From VRUE01 sp040879985 (GTDB lineage: Bacteria > Actinomycetota > Thermoleophilia > Solirubrobacterales > 70-9): DNA of 64,000 nucleotides. Position numbers and translations under genes: made by a program. The stretch is taken from positions 62,001 to 126,000 of the forward strand of contig JBBDJH010000001.1 of assembly GCA_040879985.1 (NCBI GenBank). Reading direction: 5' to 3'. The notes under the pieces are model-generated. The model saw only the letters and a program-made list of their open reading frames with translations, did not search any database and was not told the DNA's origin. Positions 1-8,236 of the stretch are shown one piece after another (the first letter of the stretch is position 1; each line of letters opens with the position of its first letter).

Positions 1-427
1 CCTCGCCGGCGGTGAGGAAGACCTTCAGCGGCGCCTCGGGGCTGACCACGGTGCCGATGTCGCGGCCCTCGGCGACGTAGCGCCCGGCGGCGACCAACCG
101 CCGCTGGCTCGCCACCATCGCCTCGCGGACACGTGGGTGCACGGAGACCCGCGAGGCGGCCTCGGTCACCGCCGGCGTGCGGATCGCGGCGCCGACGTCG
201 CGGCCGTCGAGCTCGACCCGGTCGCCCTCGAGGCCGATCCGCAGCGAGCCGGCCAGCTCGCCCAGCGCCGCGCCGTCGTCGAAACCGACGCCGCGCTCGA
301 TCGCGGCCAGCGCCACGCAGCGGTACATCGCCCCCGAGTCGAGGTAGGTGAAGCCGAGCGCCGCGGCGACGGCGCGGGCGACGGACGACTTGCCAGCCCC
401 GGCGGGACCGTCGATAGCGATGACCAT
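1..427 (-). CDS. cmk: Cytidylate kinase, N-terminal part (cut by window edge)
   Basis: Phosphorylates CMP and dCMP with ATP in the cytoplasm, feeding CTP/dCTP pools. The reading frame is open from an ATG at 427 to the left edge, about 142 codons of a usual 220-230. Residues 6-14 form the P-loop (DGPAGAGKS), followed by the DSGAMYR substrate-binding segment near residue 35 and the GRDIGTVV motif near residue 125, all typical of bacterial Cmk. It lies 35 nt after aroA on the same strand, so it is probably the distal gene of the aromatic operon. The aroA-cmk neighbourhood is common in bacteria. The C-terminal third, including the lid region, is outside the window. Confidence 0.93.
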   Translation of the reverse strand, partial: MVIAIDGPAGAGKSSVARAVAAALGFTYLDSGAMYRCVALAAIERGVGFDDGAALGELAGSLRIGLEGDRVELDGRDVGAAIRTPAVTEAASRVSVHPRVREAMVASQRRLVAAGRYVAEGRDIGTVVSPEAPLKVFLTAGE

Positions 428-462
428 GGGCGGCAGGGTATGGCGCGGCGTGCGTGCGCCGC

Positions 463-1764
463 TCAGCGAGCGGCGAGCGAGGCGAGGTCGGCCTCGAAGC
501 CCGGGTAGCTGACCGCGGCGGCATCGATGCCGGCGACCTCGACGCCCTGCACCGAGGCGAGGCCGGCGATCGCGCCGAGCATCGCGATCCGGTGGTCGCC
601 CCGCGAGTCGATCGCGCCGCCGCGCAGGCCGCCGCCGCCCTCGATCCGCATACCGTCCTCGCTCGTCTCGACCGTCGCGCCCAGTGCCGTCAGCGCGGCG
701 CTGACGGTGGCGATCCGGTCGCTCTCCTTGCGGCGCAGCTCGGCCGCGTCGCGGATCGTCGTCGCGCCCTCGGCGAAGCAGGCGGCGAGGGCGACGAGCG
801 GCAACTCGTCGATCGCGAGCGGGATCTCGCCGCCGCCGACCTCGGTCCCGCGCAGCTGCGCCGGGCGGACGCGCAGCCGGCCGCTCGGCTCGCCGCCGCG
901 CTCGCCCTCGGGCTCGACCTCGATCTCGGCGCCCATCCGCGCCAGGATCGCGAGCAGGCCGGTGCGGGTCGGGTTGAGGCCGACCCCGGTGAGGCTGACG
1001 TCGCTGCCGGGGACGAGCAGCGCGGCGAGGATCAGGAAGGCGGCCGAGGAGAAGTCGGCCGGGACGACGATCTCGCCCGGCTCGAGTCGGGCCGCGGGAC
1101 GGACCGTGACGGCGCCCTCGCCGCGCTCGATCTCGGCCCCCGCGGCGGCCAGCATGCGCTCGCTGTGGTCGCGGCTCGGCAGCGGCTCGACCACGGTCGT
1201 CTCGCCCTCGGCCAGCAGGCCGGCGAAGAGCAGGCAGGACTTGACCTGGGCGCTGGCGACCGGCAGCTCGTAGGCGATCCCGCGCAGCGGCGCGGCCTCG
1301 ACCCGCAGCGGCGGCAGGCGATCCTCGCGGCATCCCAGCCGCGCCCCCATCTGCCGCAGCGGCGCGACGACGCGGTCGACCGGGCGGCGGCGGATCGAGT
1401 CGTCGCCGTCGAGCGTCCACTCGCCCGTCTCCTGCCCGGCGAGCCAGCCCGGCAGCAGGCGCAGCAGGGTGCCGGCGTTGCCGACGTCGATCGCCGCCGC
1501 CGCGGCGCCGCGCAGGCCGGCGCCGCGCAGGCGCAGCAGCGGCGCCAGCGAGGTCGCGCCCACCCCCTCCACCTCAGCACCGAGAGCGCTGACCGCGGCC
1601 AGCGTCGAGCGGGTGTCGGCGGCGTCGAGGTAGCCCTCGATCGTCGTCTCCCCCTCGGCCATCGCGGCGATCAGCGCCGCCCGGTGGGAGACCGACTTGT
1701 CGGGCGGCGGCTGCAGGATTCCGCGCAGCGGTCCCGCGGGTTGGAAGCGGCTGGCGACGGCCAT
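463..1764 (-). CDS. aroA: 3-phosphoshikimate 1-carboxyvinyltransferase (EPSP synthase)
   Basis: Transfers the enolpyruvyl group of PEP to shikimate-3-phosphate, the sixth shikimate step. 433 aa, normal for the family. Visible motifs: PDKSVSHRA near residue 22 (Lys23 binds substrate), GNAGTLLRLLPG in the PEP-binding region, DFSSAAFLI in the second domain, and RRKESDRI near residue 340. The frame stays open well upstream into tyrA, but the ATG at 1764 gives the family N-terminus and overlaps the tyrA stop as ATGA, so I use it. It is translationally coupled to tyrA upstream and followed by cmk. I cannot tell glyphosate sensitivity from this alone. Confidence 0.95.
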   Translation of the reverse strand: MAVASRFQPAGPLRGILQPPPDKSVSHRAALIAAMAEGETTIEGYLDAADTRSTLAAVSALGAEVEGVGATSLAPLLRLRGAGLRGAAAAAIDVGNAGTLLRLLPGWLAGQETGEWTLDGDDSIRRRPVDRVVAPLRQMGARLGCREDRLPPLRVEAAPLRGIAYELPVASAQVKSCLLFAGLLAEGETTVVEPLPSRDHSERMLAAAGAEIERGEGAVTVRPAARLEPGEIVVPADFSSAAFLILAALLVPGSDVSLTGVGLNPTRTGLLAILARMGAEIEVEPEGERGGEPSGRLRVRPAQLRGTEVGGGEIPLAIDELPLVALAACFAEGATTIRDAAELRRKESDRIATVSAALTALGATVETSEDGMRIEGGGGLRGGAIDSRGDHRIAMLGAIAGLASVQGVEVAGIDAAAVSYPGFEADLASLAAR

Positions 1765-2846
1765 CAGTCTTCGGCCAGCACGGTCGCGCTGTGCCCCAGG
1801 TCGCGAACCAGCGTCGCGGCGCGCTCGGCCTGCTCGGAGCCGGCGACCCAGAGCGAGATCGCCCCCGACTTCATATCGGTCGCCGGGTGCAGCGCCATGT
1901 CCTCGATGTTGACCCCGACGTCGCCGAGCGCGAGGGCCAGCTCGGCGACGGTGCCGGGCCGGTTGGCGACGACGACGCGCAGCTCGCGCAGCGACCCGCC
2001 GGCCGAATCGGCCTCGAGCAGGCTGCGGCGGTCGGCGGCGGCCGTGGCGTGCCAGGCGGCGATCGCCGCCGGGTCGCCGCTCGAGATCGCCTCGCGCGCG
2101 CCCTGCAGGCGGCCGGCGAGGTCGTCGATCGCGGCGACGACGGCGTCGGCGTTGGCGGCGAAGATGTCGCCCCATATCGAGGGGTTCGAGCCGGCGACCC
2201 GGGTCGCGTCGCGGAAGCTCGGTCCGGCCTCGGGCAGCCGCTCGGAGTCGCGTGTCAGCTCCGTCGCCGCCTGGCCGGCGAGCGCGTTGGCGACGACGTG
2301 CGGCAGGTGGCTGACGGTCGCCATCAGCCGGTCGTGGGCGGCGGCGTCGATCGCCTGCGGACGGGCGCCGAGGCCGGCGACCGTGCGCTGCAGGCGGTCG
2401 TAGAGGATGCCGCCGCTGCGCTCGGTCGGGGTCAGGTACCAGCGGGCGCCGTCGAACAGATCGGCGCGGGCGTTGTCGACCCCGGCCGTCTCGGCACCGG
2501 CCAGCGGGTGGCCGCCGACGAAGCGCTCGTCCCCGCCCAGCTCCGCGACGATCCCACGCTTGGTCGAGCCGGCGTCGCTGACGACCGTCTCCGCGCCGCT
2601 GGCCTCGAGCGCCGCCCGGGCCAGCTCGGGAAGCACCGCCACCGGGGCGGCGCAGAAGACGACCTCGGCGCCGGCGCAGGCCTCGCCGACCGAGCCGGCG
2701 GCCCGATCGACGGCGCCGAGCTCGACGGCGCGCTCGACCGTGGCCCGGTTATGGCCCCAGCCGGCCACCTCGCAGCCGAGCCGCTGCCTCGCGGCGAGCC
2801 CGATCGAGCCTCCGATCAGGCCCACCCCGAGCACGGCGACCCTCAT
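1764..2846 (-). CDS. tyrA: Prephenate dehydrogenase with C-terminal ACT domain
   Basis: Oxidatively decarboxylates prephenate to 4-hydroxyphenylpyruvate for tyrosine synthesis, using NAD(P). 360 aa. A Rossmann motif GVGLIGGS lies at residues 7-14; the catalytic-domain helix carries VSHLPHVVANA with the family histidines; GGHPLAGAE is also present. The last 75 residues resemble an ACT domain (VVVANRPGTVAELALAL), so feedback by tyrosine is likely but not shown. Its ATG overlaps the DAHP synthase stop (ATGA) and its own stop overlaps the aroA start, a tight aroG-tyrA-aroA operon. Arogenate specificity cannot be excluded. Confidence 0.93.
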   Translation of the reverse strand: MRVAVLGVGLIGGSIGLAARQRLGCEVAGWGHNRATVERAVELGAVDRAAGSVGEACAGAEVVFCAAPVAVLPELARAALEASGAETVVSDAGSTKRGIVAELGGDERFVGGHPLAGAETAGVDNARADLFDGARWYLTPTERSGGILYDRLQRTVAGLGARPQAIDAAAHDRLMATVSHLPHVVANALAGQAATELTRDSERLPEAGPSFRDATRVAGSNPSIWGDIFAANADAVVAAIDDLAGRLQGAREAISSGDPAAIAAWHATAAADRRSLLEADSAGGSLRELRVVVANRPGTVAELALALGDVGVNIEDMALHPATDMKSGAISLWVAGSEQAERAATLVRDLGHSATVLAED

Positions 2847-3925
2847 CGACCGCGCCGTGTCCTTACCGCCGCCGCGAGCCCCTGCAGCGCGGTCACGGTG
2901 TGCTCCCAGTCGATGCAGGGGTCGGTGATCGATTGGCCGTAGGTGAGCGAGGCGCCGTCGCCGAGGTTTTGGCGGCCCTCGACCAGGAAGGACTCCAGCA
3001 TGACGCCGACGATCGCGCCGTTGCCGGCGGCCACCTGGTCGGCGATCGCCGCCGCGGCCAGAACCTGCTTCGCCGGGTCCTTGGCGCTGTTGTCGTGCGA
3101 GGCGTCGATCACGAGCCGCTCGGCGAGGCCGGCGGCGGAGAGCATCCGCAGCGCCTCGGCGACACCCTGCGGATCGCAGTTCGGAGCGCTGCGGCCGCCG
3201 CGCAGGATGACGTGTCCGTCGGGGTTGCCCGCCGTGTGCAGGATCGCCGGCCGGCCGGCGTCGTCGATGCCGGCGAAGGCGTGCGAGGCGGCGGCGGCGC
3301 GCACGGCGTCGACCGCGACCTGGATGTCGCCGTCGGTGCGGTTCTTGAAGCCGATCGGCATCGAGAGGCCGGAGCCGAGCTGGCGGTGGATCTGGCTCTC
3401 GGTCGTGCGCGCCCCGATCGCCCCCCAGGCGACGGTGTCGGAGATGTACTGCGGCGTGATCGGGTCGAGGAACTCGCAGCCGATCGCGAGGTCGAGGTCG
3501 AGCACCTGCAAGAGCAGGTCGCGGGCGATGCGCAGGCCGGCGTTGACGTCGCAGGAGCCGTCGAGGTAGGGGTCGTTGATCAACCCCTTCCAGCCGGTCG
3601 TCGTGCGCGGCTTCTCGAAGTAGACGCGCATCGCGACGAGCAGGTCGTCGCCGAGCTCTGTCGAGAGCTCGGCCAGCCGGCCGCCGTACTCGAGCGCCGC
3701 CGCGGCGTCGTGCACGCTGCAGGGGCCGACCACGACCAGCAGCCGGTCGTCGGCCCGCTCGAGCACGTTGCCCACCGCTTCGCGCCCGCGCACGACGGCG
3801 CGCTCGCGCTCCTCGCCGAGCGGCAGATCGCCGATCAGCGCTTCCGGCGCGACCAGCTCGACGACGCGCTCGATCCGCTGATCGCGAACCCGGTCGCGGG
3901 TTTCCTCCCCCATTCCGATGATCAT
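2843..3925 (-). CDS. aroG: 3-deoxy-7-phosphoheptulonate (DAHP) synthase, class I
   Basis: Condenses PEP with erythrose-4-phosphate, the committed shikimate step. The protein is 360 aa from the ATG at 3925, close to the 350 aa of AroF/G/H enzymes. Motifs: VVVGPCSVHD near residue 66, the EKPRTTTGWKGL block, the GARTTESQIHRQL block, GFKNRTDGDI, and DASHDNSAKDP. The frame is open far upstream into hisC, but only this ATG gives a family N-terminus and it has a purine-rich AGAAAGG about 10 nt upstream. This is the first gene of the tightly coupled aroG-tyrA-aroA set. Which aromatic amino acid inhibits it cannot be told from sequence alone. Confidence 0.94.
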   Translation of the reverse strand: MIIGMGEETRDRVRDQRIERVVELVAPEALIGDLPLGEERERAVVRGREAVGNVLERADDRLLVVVGPCSVHDAAAALEYGGRLAELSTELGDDLLVAMRVYFEKPRTTTGWKGLINDPYLDGSCDVNAGLRIARDLLLQVLDLDLAIGCEFLDPITPQYISDTVAWGAIGARTTESQIHRQLGSGLSMPIGFKNRTDGDIQVAVDAVRAAAASHAFAGIDDAGRPAILHTAGNPDGHVILRGGRSAPNCDPQGVAEALRMLSAAGLAERLVIDASHDNSAKDPAKQVLAAAAIADQVAAGNGAIVGVMLESFLVEGRQNLGDGASLTYGQSITDPCIDWEHTVTALQGLAAAVRTRRGR

Positions 3926-3995
3926 TCTCGCTTCGCCTTTCTCCACGGTCAAGACTCTACTTTTCCACCTGGACCGGCTTGGCCGGTCAAAGCGT

Positions 3996-5090
3996 TCAAG
4001 CGCGGAGCTCGGCGAGGGCGGCGAGGAACCGGTCGTTCTCGGCGGCGACGCCGTAGCTGACGCGGATCCGGCCGGGGCTGCCGAGGGGAGTGCCCGGGCG
4101 GACGGCGATCCGCCGCTCGGCGAGGCCGGCGACGACGTCTTTCTCGTCCGCGTCGCCGAGGTCGACCCAGGAGAAGTTGGCTTCGGTGGCCGCGGTCGCA
4201 AAGCCGAGGTCGTGCAGGCCCGCCTCGACGCGGACGCGCTCGACCAGGGTCCGCTCGACCCGCTGCTCGACGTCGTCCTGGTGCAGGATCGCCTCGGCGG
4301 CGGCCGTCTGGGCAAGCGCGTTGACGCTGAACGGCTGCCGCACCGCGTCGACCGCGGCGCGGAACTTGGCCGAGCCGAGCGCGAAGCCGACCCGCAGGCC
4401 GGCGAGGCCGTAGACCTTGCTGAAGGTGCGCAGGACGACCAGGTTGGGGAAGTCGGCAAGCAGGTCGACGGTCGAATCGGGATCGTCCTCGGTCTGGAAC
4501 TCGACGTAGGCCTCGTCGAGGGCGATCGTGACGTGGCCGGGAACGCGCGCGCAGAAGTCGGCGATCCGCGCCGCGGAGAGGTGGGTGCCCGTCGGGTTGT
4601 TGGGGTTGCAGACGATGACCAGCTGGGTCGCGGCGGTGACCTCGGTTGCGATCGCCTCGAGGTCGTGGACCTCGCCCTCGGCCAGCGGTACGCGGATCTC
4701 GCGGGCGCCGCTCAGCGCCGCCAGGTAGGGGTACATCGAGAACGAGGGCCAGGCGTAGACGATCTCGGAGCCCGGCTCGCAGAGCGCCTCGGCGGCGGCG
4801 AGCAATATCTCGCAGGAGCCGTTGCCGACGGCGACCCGGCCGGGCTCGGTCTCGTAGCGGTCGGCGATGCGGCGGCGCAGCAGGGTCGCGTCGGGGTCGG
4901 GGTAGCGGTTCATCGCCCCGGCGGCCGCGCGGATCGCCTCGACCACCTTCGGGTGCGGCCCGAACGGCGACTCGTTCGAGGCCAACTGGGCGATCCCGCC
5001 GGAGGCGATCGCCTCCGGGGCCTGCCCGGTCGGCACGCCGGCCTGGTAGCCGGGGATACGGGCCAGCTTCTCGGCGAAGGTCACGGTCAC
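3996..5090 (-). CDS. hisC: Histidinol-phosphate / aromatic aminotransferase (PLP, fold type I)
   Basis: PLP-dependent transaminase of the HisC family. The family transaminates histidinol phosphate; members in aromatic operons often act on phenylpyruvate or hydroxyphenylpyruvate. ASNESPFGPHP lies near the N-terminus, NPNNPTGTH before the PLP aspartate (ALDEAYVEF), and TFSKVYGLAGLRVG carries the Schiff-base lysine. 364 aa from a GTG at 5090, where VTVTFAEKLARIPGY matches usual HisC starts; the frame is open to a TTG at 5114. It sits between aroH and DAHP synthase, and no other his gene is adjacent, so an aromatic aminotransferase role is plausible. Confidence 0.85.
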   Translation of the reverse strand: MTVTFAEKLARIPGYQAGVPTGQAPEAIASGGIAQLASNESPFGPHPKVVEAIRAAAGAMNRYPDPDATLLRRRIADRYETEPGRVAVGNGSCEILLAAAEALCEPGSEIVYAWPSFSMYPYLAALSGAREIRVPLAEGEVHDLEAIATEVTAATQLVIVCNPNNPTGTHLSAARIADFCARVPGHVTIALDEAYVEFQTEDDPDSTVDLLADFPNLVVLRTFSKVYGLAGLRVGFALGSAKFRAAVDAVRQPFSVNALAQTAAAEAILHQDDVEQRVERTLVERVRVEAGLHDLGFATAATEANFSWVDLGDADEKDVVAGLAERRIAVRPGTPLGSPGRIRVSYGVAAENDRFLAALAELRA

Positions 5091-5118
5091 ATCGGAAAGT
5101 GTGCCCGATGCCAAGCAA

Positions 5119-5145
5119 CGGTGCCGGATGCGGCGTCCGGCACCG
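5119..5145. repeat. 10-bp inverted repeat between aroH and hisC
   Basis: CGGTGCCGGA at 5119-5128 is the exact reverse complement of TCCGGCACCG at 5136-5145, with a 7-nt loop. It lies directly after the aroH stop and about 30 nt before the hisC start. No T-run follows on the transcribed strand, so it is not a canonical terminator; an mRNA-stability or attenuation hairpin is possible. Confidence 0.55.
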
Positions 5146-5538
5146 CTACTGGGCCGCGTGAAGATCCGAGCGGAGGTCTTGAGTCGCGCCGAGGTAGGCG
5201 TGCGCTGTCGCGTGGCCGGCGGGGGCGTAGTAGTGGACCATCGCCCGGATCACCCGCGGCATCGAGCCCGGCACGGGGATCTCGCGGCTGCAGAGCAGCG
5301 GCACCGCCTCGAGGCCGAGGTCGCGCGCCGCGACCGCCGGGAACTCCGCGTCGAGGTCGTCGGTGGTCGTGAAGATGCAGCTGACGATCGCCGCGGGCGC
5401 CAACTCGTTGCGCGCGAGCAGCTCTCCCATCAGCTCCGTGGTCGCGGCGACGATCGCCGCGGCCTCGTTGGCCTCCGCCTGCACGGCCCCCCGCACCGCA
5501 AAGAGCCTCTGGTCCCCATTCACGCTCACAGCGAACAT
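5146..5538 (-). CDS. aroH: Chorismate mutase, AroH class
   Basis: Rearranges chorismate to prephenate at the Phe/Tyr branch point. 130 aa, the size of the Bacillus subtilis trimeric AroH. The family signatures are present: RLFAVRGAV near the N-terminus (active-site Arg), CSREIPVPGS near residue 85 (Cys and Glu of the active site), and RVIRAMVHYY with the conserved Arg and Tyr. It is the first gene of the minus-strand aromatic block and is divergent from the AbiEi/DUF559 gene; an 11-bp inverted repeat (5566-5612) lies in the shared upstream region. The purines GGGAAG just before the ATG could act as a ribosome binding site. Confidence 0.93.
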   Translation of the reverse strand: MFAVSVNGDQRLFAVRGAVQAEANEAAAIVAATTELMGELLARNELAPAAIVSCIFTTTDDLDAEFPAVAARDLGLEAVPLLCSREIPVPGSMPRVIRAMVHYYAPAGHATAHAYLGATQDLRSDLHAAQ

Positions 5539-5565
5539 CTTCCCAAAGCCGGGGGGCGAATCCGC

Positions 5566-5612
5566 TTCCGCTGTGACTTATGTAGGCATAGGAGATAGAA
5601 CTCACAGCGGAA
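5566..5612. promoter_or_regulatory. Inverted repeat in the divergent aroH / AbiEi promoter region
   Basis: TTCCGCTGTGA at 5566-5576 and TCACAGCGGAA at 5602-5612 are perfect 11-bp inverted copies separated by 25 nt that are AT-richer than the surroundings. The position between divergent starts suggests an operator or looping site for a regulator of aroH, the AbiEi gene or both. No T-run marks it as a terminator. Function is inferred from position only. Confidence 0.5.
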
Positions 5613-5626
5613 AGGTCCAGCACCAA

Positions 5627-6559
5627 GTGGCCCAGGCGGCGGCCCGGCAGCACGGCGTCATCTCACGCCACCAGCTGCGCGAGGTCGGGATGACCGACGC
5701 CTCAATCGCGACGGCAGTTGCCGCCGGACGCCTGCATCGGGTCTTCCGCAACGTCTTCGCGGTCGGGTACCCGCAGGACGCCACCCACAGCCGCATGCTG
5801 GCCGCGACCCTTGCCTGCGGTCCCGGCACCGTGGTCTCCCACCGCTCGGCGGCGGCTCTGTTGGGAATGTGGGATCACTCCCCATCCAGCGTCGAAGTGA
5901 TCGCCCCCAATCAGGAGGGGCGCGGCATCGAGGGGATTCGCACCCGTCACGTCCCCTTCCCGCGACGAGAGGAAACCGGCCATTGCGCATCGATTCCCTG
6001 CACAAGTCCGTCGCGGACTCTCGTCGACTTGGCCGGAGTCATGAACGAACGACTGCTACGCGGCGTGGTGGAGCGTGCGGCCGTTCTCAACCTCCTCGAC
6101 CCTCCCGGCGCAGAACGGGCACTGACCGCAGCGCGGCGGCGCGGTGCCCCCGTCCTGCGGACGATCCTGCATGGCTGGCACGAGGACGGAGGGGCGCGTC
6201 CCCCTTCCAAGCGAGGGCGACACCTGCGAAGCGAGCTGGAGGCAAGGCTGCTGGCTCTGGTCAGGGCAGGCGGACTCCCCACCCCGCTCTGCAACTGCCT
6301 CCTCGAGGCTGACGGCAACCGCTTCGAGGCCGACTTCCTCTGGCCGAAGCAGCGACTCGTCGTCGAAACCGATGGGCGTCGGTATCACGACAATGGCGTC
6401 GCATTCGAGCGCGACCGACTCCGCGATCGTGCCCTTCACCTGGGTGGCTATCGGGTCGTGCGAATCACCGCCGCCCAGATGGAGGGGGAACCCGACGCCA
6501 TTGCCTCCGCAATCCGGCGCCTCCTCGCGGACGGCCGAGCGCCACTCGAGCAGGCGTAG
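5627..6559 (+). CDS. AbiEi-type winged-helix plus DUF559 nuclease-fold protein
   Basis: About 310 aa, two parts. The N-terminus (RQHGVISRHQLREVG, then RLHRVFRNVFAVG) resembles the winged-helix domain of AbiEi-type antitoxins. The C-terminus (FEADFLWPKQRLVVETDGR, then ERDRLRDRALHLGGYRVVRIT) matches DUF559, a Vsr/restriction-endonuclease-like fold with conserved acidic residues. I chose the GTG at 5627: it has AAAGG 11 nt upstream and precedes the domain directly; the frame is open further 5'. A homologue sits at 38542-39501. Such proteins are numerous in related actinobacteria; their function is not established, and defence or DNA repair is only a guess. Confidence 0.75.
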   Translation: MAQAAARQHGVISRHQLREVGMTDASIATAVAAGRLHRVFRNVFAVGYPQDATHSRMLAATLACGPGTVVSHRSAAALLGMWDHSPSSVEVIAPNQEGRGIEGIRTRHVPFPRREETGHCASIPCTSPSRTLVDLAGVMNERLLRGVVERAAVLNLLDPPGAERALTAARRRGAPVLRTILHGWHEDGGARPPSKRGRHLRSELEARLLALVRAGGLPTPLCNCLLEADGNRFEADFLWPKQRLVVETDGRRYHDNGVAFERDRLRDRALHLGGYRVVRITAAQMEGEPDAIASAIRRLLADGRAPLEQA

Positions 6560-6591
6560 CAGCGGAGGGCGAGGGCTCGCACTCCGTGCGG

Positions 6592-6597
6592 TAGCGT
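6592..6597 (+). promoter_or_regulatory. Probable -10 box for leaderless yjbQ
   Basis: TAGCGT ends 7 nt before the yjbQ ATG, the spacing expected when transcription starts at or next to the start codon. No Shine-Dalgarno sequence precedes the ATG. Confidence 0.5.
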
Positions 6598-6604
6598 CAA
6601 CTGG

Positions 6605-7021
6605 ATGGCCGTGCAGACGACCGAGTTGCGCTTCCGGACCGAGGGGGACGCCGACGTCGTGGACATTACGACCCAGATCGAGGGGATCGTCGATCGGGCT
6701 GGCGTGAGCGAGGGGCAGGCGCTTGTCTTCGTGCGCGGTTCTACCGCGGCGATCGCGACGATGGAGTTCGAGCCGGGCGGGGTCCACGATCTACGGGCGA
6801 TGCTGGAGCGGCTGATCCCCATCCGGGGGGACTACGAGCACAACCGACTCAACCACGACTCCAACTCGCACGCGCACCAGCGGGCCACCCTGGTGGGCCC
6901 GTCGGAGGCAGTGCCTATCGTCGCCGGCCGGCTGGCGCTGGGGACCTGGCAGCAACTCGTGCTGATCGATTTCGACGACCGGGCGCGGGAGCGCACCGTC
7001 GTCGTCCAGATCAGCTCCTGA
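6605..7021 (+). CDS. YjbQ / UPF0047 family protein
   Basis: 138 aa, the full length of the YjbQ family, small trimeric beta-barrel proteins; some members have weak thiamine-phosphate synthase activity. Family marks include GQALVFVRGSTAAI, the acidic-histidine segment DYEHNRLNHDSNSHAH near residue 78, and the ending LGTWQQLVLIDFDD. The gene is monocistronic by appearance, with a TAGCGT box 7 nt upstream of ATG. Its last 11 nt overlap the end of rluB on the opposite strand. The physiological role is uncertain. Confidence 0.88.
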   Translation: MAVQTTELRFRTEGDADVVDITTQIEGIVDRAGVSEGQALVFVRGSTAAIATMEFEPGGVHDLRAMLERLIPIRGDYEHNRLNHDSNSHAHQRATLVGPSEAVPIVAGRLALGTWQQLVLIDFDDRARERTVVVQISS

Positions 7022-7718
7022 CGCCGGCCGCGCGCAGCAAGGCGATCTCCTTCTCGGAGAGGCGGCGGGCCTTGCCCTCTGGGAGCTTGCCCAGCTCGAT
7101 CGGGCCGAAGCGGACGCGGCGCAGCGCCGCCACCTCGTTGTCGACGGCTTCGGCCATGCGACGGACCTGGCGGTTGCGGCCCTCGCGCAGGACGATCTCG
7201 ATCTCACGCTCGCCCAGCCGGCGCACCTCGGCCGGCGCGGTGACGCCGTCGTCGAGCTCGACCCCGGTGGCGAGGCGGCGCAGCTCGGCCTCTGCGGGTG
7301 GCCGCCGCAGCCGCACCCGGTAGGCCTTCGCCACTTCGTAGCGCGGGTGGGTGAGCCGGTTGGCCAGCTCGCCGTCGTTGGTCAGCAGCAGCAGGCCGGT
7401 CGAGTCGATGTCGAGACGGCCGACGGGATAGAGCCGCGCCGCGGAATCGACCAGCTCGACCACCGCGGGCCGGTGGCCCGGCTCACGCGCGGTCGAGACC
7501 ACCCCGGCGGGCTTGTTGACCGCCCAGAGCTCACGCGGCTCGGCGCCCACCAGGCGGCCGTCGACCCGGACCTCATCCCCTTCCCCCACATCCCGCGCCG
7601 GATCGGTGACCACCTCGCCCCCCACCGTCACCACCCCCTTGGCGACGATCTCCTCGGCCTTGCGCCGCGAGGCGATGCCCCCGTGGGCGAGGTATTTCGC
7701 CAACCGCATGCGAGCCAT
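7011..7718 (-). CDS. rluB: 23S/16S rRNA pseudouridine synthase, RsuA/RluB family
   Basis: Isomerises a specific uridine of rRNA to pseudouridine. 235 aa. An S4 RNA-binding domain occupies residues 4-60 (LAKYLAHGGIASRRKAEEIV). The catalytic motif GRLDIDSTGLLLLTNDG holds the active-site Asp, and EGRNRQVRRM ends the domain, as in RsuA/RluB/E/F. It is the last gene of an scpA-scpB-(two paralogues)-rluB run; scpAB-rluB linkage is common in Gram-positives. The start ATG overlaps the stop of the 7718-8224 gene (ATGA), so the two are coupled. RluB is favoured over RsuA by context. Confidence 0.9.
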   Translation of the reverse strand: MARMRLAKYLAHGGIASRRKAEEIVAKGVVTVGGEVVTDPARDVGEGDEVRVDGRLVGAEPRELWAVNKPAGVVSTAREPGHRPAVVELVDSAARLYPVGRLDIDSTGLLLLTNDGELANRLTHPRYEVAKAYRVRLRRPPAEAELRRLATGVELDDGVTAPAEVRRLGEREIEIVLREGRNRQVRRMAEAVDNEVAALRRVRFGPIELGKLPEGKARRLSEKEIALLRAAGVRS

Positions 7719-8224
7719 CAGCCGTAGGGCTTGTACTTGCGCTGGCCCAGGTCGGCCTCATCGAAATCTGCGTAGTACTTGCTGACCAGATCCGCCCTAC
7801 CGGGCACCTCGAAGATCATCTCCAGTCTCCCGGAAACCGCTCCCTGGGTACAGATCTCCCGATACCGCCCGGCAACCACCGCTTCCAAAGCACACCTCAG
7901 GTACCCCACCCACTCCCCATGCCGGTCGATCGATATCTCAAGGTTGCCAGCACCCGCTGAAAGGGTGATCCAGTCTGGTCCGGGATCGATCGAGACCGGC
8001 GCAGCGTCGGTGCGAACTGGATGGACATCGATCACCCCGTCCGCGTAGCGGGGAGAACCGGGTTCATCCCACTCGACACGCGCCGCACCTGCCTGCTCAA
8101 GCGGCCCGACCACCTCTTGGACGATCCCCCGACTCTGGACCCGGACATCTTGCGCGAGCTGATCTTCGACGATGCCCTGCCTACGCCGCCTCTCGCTGCG
8201 CCGATTTCGCCAGGTCTCAAACAC
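7718..8224 (-). CDS. Hypothetical protein, tandem paralogue A
   Basis: 168 aa, soluble, with a basic N-terminal 20 residues (WRNRRSERRRRQG) and an acidic remainder. I do not recognise the family. It is clearly homologous to its upstream neighbour at 8237-8842: both contain VVGPLE-AGAARVE, DWITL-AGAG, EAVV-GRYRE, MIFE-PG and a C-terminal Y-PYG. The two lie between scpB and rluB, with overlap into rluB (ATGA) and a 12-nt gap between the paralogues. The compact alpha/beta pattern with a conserved GRYRE segment recalls polymorphic-toxin immunity proteins, but this is impression only. No toxin gene is adjacent. Confidence 0.7.
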   Translation of the reverse strand: MFETWRNRRSERRRRQGIVEDQLAQDVRVQSRGIVQEVVGPLEQAGAARVEWDEPGSPRYADGVIDVHPVRTDAAPVSIDPGPDWITLSAGAGNLEISIDRHGEWVGYLRCALEAVVAGRYREICTQGAVSGRLEMIFEVPGRADLVSKYYADFDEADLGQRKYKPYG

Positions 8225-8236
8225 GTCTGCCTCGAT

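Noticed and set aside
454..2403. Long plus-strand frames opposite aroA and tyrA (and similar long frames opposite most genes, such as 36473-38260)
   Set aside because: They are antisense shadows produced by GC-rich codon bias: low-complexity Arg/Ala/Gly-rich translations without domains, fully overlapping recognised genes.
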